A stretch of DNA of 64,000 nt. Origin: Cavia porcellus (lineage: Eukaryota; Chordata; Mammalia; Rodentia; Caviidae). Positions within the stretch are counted from its first letter, which is position 1. Each line of letters begins with the position of its first letter. Shown here piece after piece: positions 57,305-64,000 of the stretch. The notes below the pieces were generated by a model. That model had not been told where the DNA came from. It was given only the letters and a program-made list of their open reading frames with translations, and ran no database searches. A program made the position numbers and the translations under genes. The stretch covers positions 75,099,482 through 75,163,481 of the forward strand of contig NW_026947484.1 of assembly GCF_034190915.1 (NCBI RefSeq), read 5' to 3'.

Positions 57305-57420
57305 CGAGCCAGGCCTGGGGGCACGTGCCCGCAATCCCAGCAGAAAGATTGTAAATTTGAGCCAAGCCTGGGCAACTTAGGGAAACCCTGTCCCCAAAAC
57401 AAAACAATTTTAAAAGGTGT
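57305..57420 (+). mobile_element. B1-like SINE, diverged
   Basis: GAGCCAGGCCTGGGGGCACG, TGCCCGCAATCCCAGCAGAA and GCCAAGCCTGGGCAACTTAG are B1 landmarks with several changes. Confidence 0.72.
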
Positions 57421-57429
57421 AGACAGAAG

Positions 57430-57650
57430 GCCTCTGGGGCTCAGGCCTGCAAGCCCAGCATTCTGATAGGCTGAGGCAAGAGGAGGACAGGAAGTTCAAG
57501 GACCTATGACTTAGCAGGACCTGTCTCTGCAAGTCCTTTTAAAAAAAATCCAAAAACCTTTTAAAAGGGAAAGGAGCTGAAGATGAGTCTCAGCACAAAG
57601 GACTTGCACTCAATCCCTGCTGCGGCAGAAAAACAAGAAAACAAAACACA
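57430..57650 (+). mobile_element. B1-dID dimeric SINE, diverged
   Basis: GGGGCTCAGGCCTGCAAGCC, CAGCATTCTGATAGGCTGAG (B1 half), then GGAGCTGAAGATGAGTCTCA and GCACTCAATCCCTGCTGC (ID half). Confidence 0.7.
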
Positions 57651-58375
57651 TACAATTTTTAAAATGTGGAAAAAAATAGTACATCTTAGGACAGATGAAA
57701 CTTACCTAGTGAATGAATACCTTTTGGTCCTGGGAAGGTTTAGAATTAAGTCTTCTGAGTTCTTTGGAATTCTACTACTGTTCTTAGGGAATAGGTTTTA
57801 ATTTTGAGAAGATTTAAAATTAAGTATAAAGGAGTCAAAACATGCTATTAACATTTTTGTTTCTAGAAATATCTGTACATATTTGGTATCTGATGTGTTC
57901 ACATTATCGAAAAGAATTTGACTTTGAAAAGTGACAGCCTTGTAAGTTGGAATTGAAATACACCATTGAATAAATAAGATAGACTCACACCCTTACGCTG
58001 GAATCCTACCAAGTTTATGTGGAGTTTCGGAAATTTAAGAGGACTTCAGTTCCCTCTTATTTATGAGGTTAATTTACTATATTTATACTAGTTGCTTAAG
58101 TGCTCAGAGAGATTTGTTTGGGCCAGGCAATTAAAATATTTAAGATGAAAACCAAATATATTAAATTGATTATGTTTGAAATATGGAAGCAGTTCAATTA
58201 ACTGAATGTTTAAACAGACTAAACCATCTTTAAATGTCCCTTAAGAAGTGATTGTTAACAACTGCTAGATTTAGAAATAGGATAAAAAGTTCTGCAAGAA
58301 TTAGAGCTATAATAAATTTAAAACACTGTTTGAACCAAAAGTAAATTTCTACAAAGCCTTTTCTGCCAGTTACCA
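57651..58375. other. Upstream sequence, no recognised feature
   Basis: AT-rich, no recognised repeat or gene. Confidence 0.4.
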
Positions 58376-58960
58376 CCCCACCCTCATTCCTCCACCACCA
58401 CCACCGTCTCACTTAAGTGGCACCTGACCCCGCAGGCCAATCGGAATCTGCCTGGAATTTTTTAAACTGGCTCTGGGAAAAAGAACAGTTTGTTTTCTCT
58501 GGTGGTGAGAGCTTGAAGCCCAAGGTCCTGGGAGCTGTCGCTGGCCCCATCTTGGGCTATGTGGAGGGAGGCAGCGTGCTTGGAGAGTAAAGCAGAAGAG
58601 CTGAGAAAGTCAGATGTAAAATCCGGAGAAGAAAGCAACCTGTGGTACGCAAGTCCTGGTACCAGCTGCTCCTGCAGGGTCATCCTGTGTCGTCCCCGTC
58701 CCTGCCCCTCATCCCATTTCCTGTCAGGCTTTCAGCTCTCCCTTCAATTACACGGGGTACCTCAATATTTTTTCAACAAATTTCCTCTTTGCATCTACTA
58801 TGATTTGAATTTCTGGCTGTGGCTACACCAACGTTTCGACATTGCCAGTTACTCTGCTAAATTCAGGAGTGAACTGCAAAGTGGAAAGACCCCCGCCCAC
58901 ACTGGAGAGACCTGTCCTGGTCAGTGTTACCAAGTCCTGCAGAGTTAGGACATTCTAGAC
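58376..58960 (+). other. Possible ancient LTR-like sequence or chance open frame
   Basis: GC-richer than its surroundings. It ends in AACAAATTTCCTCTTTGCAT and TTTGAATTTCTGGCTG, loosely like the U5 end of old ERV LTRs. A 129-codon frame (58559-58948, plus) has no recognised domain. The identity is open. Confidence 0.25.
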
Positions 58961-59109
58961 GGTCACAGGCAGGAATGGCAAATCCAACAGGCGCTACTCT
59001 GCATCTAAACAGGTCTGTTTACAGACACTAACAGAAAGAGGTGCCAGGAGCTTATGAATGTACCTAGAAAGAATAAATCCCTACCTTAGCATGTGAATTC
59101 TACTCTTAC

Positions 59110-59260
59110 AGGAGCCAAGTGAAGAGTGTGAATTTGGGAAAGTTATTAACATGATACAAGTTTCACACTGCTCATCTTTAAAACTGAAATAGTCATTCCT
59201 AGCCCATGGAGTTCTAACAATAAAATGAGATGCAGGATATTTCACTACCATAAGGCTTAG
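59110..59260 (+). repeat. MIR-like SINE, ancient
   Basis: AATTTGGGAAAGTTATTAAC, CTCATCTTTAAAACTGAAAT and GGAGTTCTAACAATAAAATG follow the plus-strand MIR 3' order. Confidence 0.5.
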
Positions 59261-59801
59261 CTAAGGCCAGATCCTCAGTTATTCGTAGTCCAGAAAACAG
59301 TATTTCAAAAACTTACTACAAAGCTACCGTTATCAAGATAGTGTGGACCTGGCATAAACATAGGTGTAGGCCAGTGGAATAGAATCAAGAGACTAGAAAC
59401 AAATACATTTATGGTCAATTAATTTCCAACAAAGAAGCCAAGACAATTCCATGAGAGAAAAAATAGTCTTTTCAACACATGCAGGAAAAATATTTCAATA
59501 AATGGCTCCAGGATATCCACATGCAAAACAATGAAGCTGAACCTCTACCTCATATGAGACACAGAAGTTAAAGACATGTCAGTTATGTACCATATAATAA
59601 GTTAACTCATAAACTCTAATGTAACAGTGAAAATTAAAATCTATAGGAGAAAATACAGAAGTAACCTTTAAAACCTTGGGCAGGCAGTGATTTCAATATG
59701 ACATCAAAAGTGCAAGCTATGAAATAAAAAATCAGTGAATGGAATGTCACTGAAATTTTTAAAGTTTTGTGCTTGCATGCATACCATCAAGAATGTGAAA
59801 G

Positions 59802-60690
59802 AAGCCCGGTGTGGTGGTGTACCCCTGTAATGCTAGCAAAGCTGATGACCGCTGCAAGTTTGAGGTCAGCCTGGGCTACATGATGAGTTCCAAGTCATTT
59901 TGAACTATAGAGTTGTGGGAGACACCTCCACTGTCTCCCCTTGAATGCAGAACAATTGCTGCAACTTTGATTATATGGAGACTTATTTCCTTATACTGAT
60001 ATGTAGAGAGCTGGCTATGGTATTTCCTTCTCTCTTCAATTGTCTCTAAGTATTGCAAATACGGCTAGCTGAGGTACTGGCATGTTATCTCTAAAGCTAT
60101 CAGATAGTCTCCTGTTCCCTTGCATAGTGCTCTCTCTAAAATATATAAGCATAGCAGGCTGGTAGAGCCAGTGGGCTCCAGGAATGTCAACTGGATAGGA
60201 GCCTCAAGCTAAAGAGGCTAAGACTCCCGGGGGCACAAAAGTTTACGTATCAGAAACCAAACAATAGCCTCCTATTTTAATTGAATTATGCAAATTGATC
60301 CTTCTGCATATCCTTATCTCTGCATTTTGCAGAGATGCTCTCCTCCCTACCTGGCCAGCCAGCTCAAGTTACTCAGGTAATTCCCTGCCATCCTCACTGT
60401 CACTCATCCCGGAGCCACCCCATTCTTGACAAGATAATAAATTCTGAGAGAGGCCTACGATCAGGGCCTTTGTCTGCACATCCTCATATGGATTGGATGC
60501 CTGTAACCCCTTGGCTGCTCATAACTTGGAAAATGTCTTGCTGGGATTCCAGTAACATCTCAATGGGATTGTAAATATAACTTTTTGGATTGTGAGGGAG
60601 ACTGTAAAAGGGGTTAGAATACTTGGATGACTGTACACAATATTTGGGCTTACAATAAGAGTGAGACTGTTTCAACCACTCCAAAAATGT
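59802..60690 (+). mobile_element. B1 SINE split by an LTR
   Basis: GCCCGGTGTGGTGGTGTACC to GAACTATAGAGT is the B1 body. Its expected end, GTGAGACTGTTTCAA, resumes at about 60661. The interval 59914-60654 is the inserted LTR. Confidence 0.75.
59914..60654 (+). mobile_element. Solo LTR, ~741 bp, nested in a B1
   Basis: It starts TGTGGGAGACACC and ends GGGCTTACA. The flanks ATAGAGT and ATAAGAGT look like a short target duplication. It contains a TATA-like AAATATATAAGCATAG (about 60137) and a polyadenylation signal AATAAA (about 60436), in U3-then-R order. No internal viral region or second LTR is seen, so it is a recombined solo LTR. The retroviral class is not recognised. Confidence 0.55.
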
Positions 60691-61029
60691 AAAAAAGATA
60701 ATCCTCAAAATGGGGGACATTTTTAGATCACATACCTGATAAAAGATTTTTATGTTGAAGAACACACGAAAATCAATCATAAAAAGACGACCCAGCAAAG
60801 AAGCTGGATAGTCATTTCTTCCAAGAATATATACAAATAGCCAGAAAGCACATAACAAGATGCTCCACACCATTAATTATTAGTCTAGGATAGTTAGAGT
60901 AAATATGAAAAACAATAACAAGTTTCAGAGAGAACGCATTTGGAGTGCTCATTTCATGGCTGCTGGGGACATAAAATGGGGCAGGCACAGCGGAAAGCAA
61001 TTTGGCTACTCCTCAAAACATTAAATATT

Positions 61030-61220
61030 TGAAGCCAAACATACTGGCACACTCCTGTAATCGCAGCACTCAGGGAGGCTGAGGCAGGAGGATCACTGCA
61101 AATTTAAAGTTCCACCTGAGCAATTTAGTAAGACTTTGTCTCACTAAAAAATAAACAGTGTTTGGGGTGCAGCTCAGTGGTAGAGTTCTCTAGGTTTGAG
61201 CCCCAGTACCATAAAAAGTG
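61030..61220 (+). mobile_element. B1-dID dimeric SINE
   Basis: CACTCAGGGAGGCTGAGGCA and GGAGGATCACTGCAAATTTA (B1 half), CACTAAAAAATAAACAG linker, then GGGGTGCAGCTCAGTGGTAG and GTTTGAGCCCCAGTACC (ID half). Confidence 0.88.
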
Positions 61221-61924
61221 TGACATTAAACCCAGAGTTACCATAAGACCCAGAAATCCCATTCTTAGCAAAAATCTATGTCTACACAAAAACTTGTATG
61301 CAAATGTTCATAACGTTAACCCCTAATAGCTAAAATGTGCAAACAGCCCAAATACCCATCAACAAATGAAATGCTAAATAAAATATACAGTGGAATATCA
61401 TTTGGTCATAAAACAGAATGAGGTATTAGTCCACATAGCACCATGAATGAACCTCTAAAACACTAAGCAAAAGAAGCCATGCACAAAGGACCACATATTA
61501 TATTTTTCCACTTACGCAAAATTTCCAGAACAGGCAAGTCTACAGAGATAAACAGTAGATTAACAGCCTCCCAGGGACTGGAGGCAAAGGAGACAGTTAG
61601 CATGGGGCAGGACTTCTACATTATGGGGCCAGTTCCCTGACTGAACAAATGCAGACTTTACATGGGTGCATCCCAACCAGGCTGTTCTAAACAGAGAAAA
61701 CACTGATTCTTCTGGAGTTTGTGTTTAGCGAGGAGCATACAACTATCTCCAATTTGAATGCCAAGTTTTCAGGGAAACAAATGTCGCCCTTCTCTTTGAA
61801 AGGTCATAGTGCTTAGGAGGGGTAAATGATAAAATGTGTCAAGAAAGACAATCTCCTGAATGTCATTTTGGAGTGTCTCCCTTGCAGTAGACTTTTCTTC
61901 TCTGCCCAAAGGGAGAGCTTGGCT

Positions 61925-62008
61925 TAGAATTTGGCCACCTCTGAAAAGCCAACTCCCCATGACTGCTTTTGGAGGTTTTGAGAGGACACCTAGACTTAGT
62001 CCCTCAAA
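61925..62008 (-). mobile_element. MaLR-type LTR fragment, reverse
   Basis: On the minus strand it carries AGGTGTCCTCTCAAAACCTC and CAGAGGTGGCCAAATTC, the same 5' LTR landmarks as at 4843-5216. The remainder is not recognisable. Confidence 0.5.
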
Positions 62009-62019
62009 AAATTAAACAT

Positions 62020-62150
62020 TTCCAGGCATACTAGCATATGCTTGTAATCTCAGCTATTCAGAAGATCAAAGCAGGAAGATCTCAAATTTGAGGCCAGCCT
62101 GGATAAATTAGAGAAACCCTATCTCAAAAAAGTAAAGTAAATAAATAAAA
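62020..62150 (+). mobile_element. B1 SINE
   Basis: CATATGCTTGTAATCTCAGC, AATTTGAGGCCAGCCTGGAT and AGAAACCCTATCTCAAAA, with an A-rich tail. Confidence 0.82.
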
Positions 62151-62211
62151 AGAAAATAATTTAATTTAAAAACAAAACTATTTTATGATTCAGCATTTTC
62201 TTTGTGGGTAT

Positions 62212-62676
62212 ACCCTAAAATCTGAAAGCAGGAGCCACGTGCAGGCTGACTGGGGGAGAGCCAGACACCAGTCCTCTCCTATGAGTCGGCACCATTCATG
62301 GACTACAGGGGAGGAAAACAAGAAGTCAACAAGAAGCTAAGGCCTCCTGTGAATTGGTGCCATGTGTGGGCTGACTGGAGGAGAGCCAGATGCCAGCTCC
62401 TTCCAGCACACAGCCGGGGGGCCAAGAAAAGCCAACAGTACTCCTCCCTCTACCCCTATAAGCAACTGGCTGATATAGAGAAATACAGTGATGATAGCCT
62501 ATGATGTAAAATACAACTTAATGCTTGTAGTGTTTAGCGTTTCACTGACTTTGCAGACCTAAAGCCGCTAGTCTGATTATCTACTCACAGGCTAACAATA
62601 CGCAATGTAGCATCTATGGCTTTTTTCTGTTTTATTTTGCTTGATTTTATTCTCTCTAAAATAAATTTTTTAAAAA
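62212..62676 (+). mobile_element. Composite retroposon, copy 2: tandem ~55-60-bp repeats plus an L1-like 3' tail
   Basis: It is flanked by CTGAAAGCAG (to about 62231) and ATTGAAAGCAG (about 62677-62687). Repeat units carry GTGCAGGCTGACTGGGGGAG, a GGGGAGGAAAACAAGAAG core and GGCTGACTGGAGGAGAGCCA (about 62235-62460). The tail has TTGTAGTGTTTAGCGTTTCA, GACTTTGCAGACCTAAAGCC and AACAATACGCAATGTAGCAT, parallel to copy 1 (about 2873-3342) in the same order. Ends TTTATTCTCTCTAAAATAAA. No coding frame is seen. It sits inside old L1 sequence. Confidence 0.65.
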
Positions 62677-62780
62677 ATTGAAAGCAGGATGTGAACAGAT
62701 ATTTCTAGCAACATTATCCACGATAGCCCAGAGGTAGAAGCAGTGCAAGGGCCTGTTGATGGATAAATGGCTGAGTTTCT
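62677..62780 (+). mobile_element. Old L1 fragment
   Basis: GAACAGATATTTCTAGCAAC, CACGATAGCCCAGAGGTAGA and GTTGATGGATAAATGG are L1M landmarks. Confidence 0.75.
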
Positions 62781-63085
62781 CTAAACTGAAAATCTGATAT
62801 CCAAAATTCTGCAAAATTTATAACATTTTGAATGCCAACATGCTGCTATAAGTGGAAAAATTCCACACTATGAAACTTCATATGATGAATAAATTATTTA
62901 AAATATGTAAAATTACCTACAGGCTGTGTGTGTATGGTATACACAAAACATAAATGAATTTCCTGTTTATTCTTGGGTCCCACCTCCAGAATATCCCATA
63001 CATACAAATATTTCAAAATCCCAAAAGTCTAAAATTTAAAACATTTCTAGTCCTAAGCATTTTAAATTAGGGCTATTCAATCTGT
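62781..63085. repeat. Possible ancient DNA-transposon (MER-type) insertion
   Basis: CTGATATCCAAAATTCTGCA, ACATTTTGAATGCCAACATG and a 3' part AATTAGGGCTATTCAATCTG recall the non-autonomous DNA transposons whose ends read as CCAAAATnCnnAAA. It interrupts old L1 sequence. Family uncertain. Confidence 0.35.
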
Positions 63086-63311
63086 TTATACATAATATGG
63101 AGTAGTATTCATCTTTAAAAACAGACAAAATTCTTTGATCAGTGCATGCCATATCTATACATAAAAAATAGCTCTTTTAGAAGTTTTAATCTTATAGTCC
63201 TATAAATGGTTTATATATATTTTACATTTTGAAATTGTATCTTTATCAATTGAAGGATAACGTGTTATTTCTCGTGTTTGTTGTATCTTGCTCACAATAA
63301 TAAGCAATGAT

Positions 63312-63434
63312 GGGGCTGGGGATTTAGCTCAGGGGCATAAGCGCCTGCCTTGCAAGCAGGCAGTCGTGAGTTCGATCCCTGGTACCGATAAAAATGAAAA
63401 AAAAGGACACACAAAAAAAAAGACAAAAAAAAAA
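63312..63434 (+). mobile_element. ID-type SINE, young subfamily, perfect target duplication
   Basis: GGGGCTGGGGATTTAGCTCA head, GCAAGCAGGCAGTCGTGAGT centre, GGTACCGATAAAAATGAAAA tail and long A-rich end. The 16-bp duplication AATAATAAGCAATGAT is identical on both sides (63296-63311 and 63435-63450), so this is one of the youngest insertions here. Confidence 0.96.
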
Positions 63435-63524
63435 AATAATAAGCAATGATAAATTTCCTTTAAAAAAGAAAATATCATATTCAACCTTTAACATACAATT
63501 AATAAAAAGAGAAAATTGTGACAG

Positions 63525-63825
63525 GTATACCATGGATAAAACTTGGCCACCTTATGCAAAGTGAAATAAATCAGTCACAAAAGACAAAAAGTGTGATTCC
63601 ACCAATATGTGGTATCATATACAATGGAGCAGCCAGTTTCATAGGAGCAGAAAATAGAACAGTGGTTACCAGGGATTGGCAGGTAAAGGAAATAGGAAGT
63701 TATTAATAAATAGGTCTAGAATTTAAGTTTTACAAGATAAAAGAGGTTTGAAGATTAATTGTAGAACAATACGATTGTACTTAATACTACTGAACTGCAC
63801 ACTTAAAAGGGTTAAGATGACTGGC
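63525..63825 (+). mobile_element. Old L1 (L1M-type) 3' end
   Basis: AAGTGAAATAAATCAGTCAC, AAGTGTGATTCCACCAATAT, GAACAGTGGTTACCAGGGAT and ACTGAACTGCACACTTAAAA in L1M 3' order. Confidence 0.85.
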
Positions 63826-64000
63826 CCTGAATCAAGGTCGGCAGCTTCCTAATCCTGCTGGTTTCAAGCAGGAGATGAAAGATTTGTCTTTCTATGGTCT
63901 GTTGGCCATTTCAGAACTTGGGCAGTGAAATGGTCAATTCATTAGAAAGAAACAGCTTGAAGCAACCCTACCCCTTACCTGGTGAGCAGCTGTGAGCCTG
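63826..64000. other. Window end, no recognised feature
   Basis: Unique-looking sequence to the window edge. Confidence 0.45.

Larger units (their letters stand above)
59300..61700 (+). mobile_element. Old L1 (L1M-type) ORF2 C-terminal region and 3' end, heavily interrupted
   Basis: CTACAAAGCTACCGTTATCA, GAATAGAATCAAGAGACTAG, then beyond the insertions TCACATACCTGATAAAAGAT, GAGTTACCATAAGACCCAGA and TGGAATATCATTTGGTCATA run in L1 order to about 61690. It is interrupted by a B1 carrying an LTR (59802-60690) and a B1-dID (61030-61220). Confidence 0.85.

Noticed and set aside
58559..58948. 129-codon plus-strand open frame
   Set aside because: No known domain. The region may be a decayed LTR.
2184..63434. 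tRNA genes at sequences with A and B boxes
   Set aside because: All such hits have ID SINE bodies, A-rich tails and target duplications, and none folds as an intact tRNA with proper acceptor ends.

Overview
The window is mammalian nuclear DNA, almost certainly from a rodent outside the mouse/rat group. The evidence is the repeat content. There are many tRNA-derived ID-type SINEs with an unusual tail (GGTACCGATAAAAAGGAAAA then poly-A), B1 monomers, and B1+ID dimers of the B1-dID type known from squirrel-, beaver- and guinea-pig-related rodents. L1 copies are abundant, and MIR, MaLR-type LTRs and mariner fossils are also present. The species cannot be fixed by eye. A beaver-like or other non-murid rodent is a guess from the dimeric SINEs.

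One protein-coding gene is supported: the 5' part of ENTREP1 (formerly FAM189A2), on the minus strand. Exon 1 (48058-48471) lies in a strong CpG island (about 47960-49260). It encodes 138 residues, from MSLPVVLPGSCC through the first membrane segment, and ends at a GTGAGT donor. Exon 2 (39040-39096) encodes 19 residues containing GIIGLTTWKRP and has consensus splice sites in matching phase 0. Intron 1 is 8961 bp. Intron 2 runs leftwards out of the window, so 1-39039 is intron 2 sequence. 49300-64000 is upstream or intergenic sequence. No other gene was recognised.

Layout. 1-9770: two large 5'-truncated L1 copies in tandem on the plus strand, carrying nested SINEs, two LTRs and an unusual composite retroposon. 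9770-18300: mostly unique intron with MIR, old L1, B1-dID and an inverted pair of mariner fragments. 18436-21216: a third L1 with two young ID insertions. 21300-24450: old HAL1/L1M fossils interrupted by a MaLR-type LTR. 24450-28068: unique intron with a 20-bp palindrome that is a perfect heat-shock element, and a 94-bp duplicated segment. 28069-33248: a nest of L1 3' end, twin-primed (inverted) L1 and an inserted 3.2-kb HAL1-like element with an ORF1 relic and a degenerate ~150-bp repeat array. 33249-48057: mostly unique intron around exon 2. 48058-49300: exon 1 and promoter. 49300-64000: upstream sequence with B1, B1-dID, ID, old L1 and LTR insertions.

The most interesting non-genic items are a two-copy family of ~470-bp retroposons made of ~55-60-bp repeats joined to an L1-like 3' tail (about 2873-3342 and 62212-62676), the HAL1-like element with its repeat array, and the heat-shock-element palindrome in ENTREP1 intron 2. 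All recognised long L1 copies in intron 2 run antisense to the gene.
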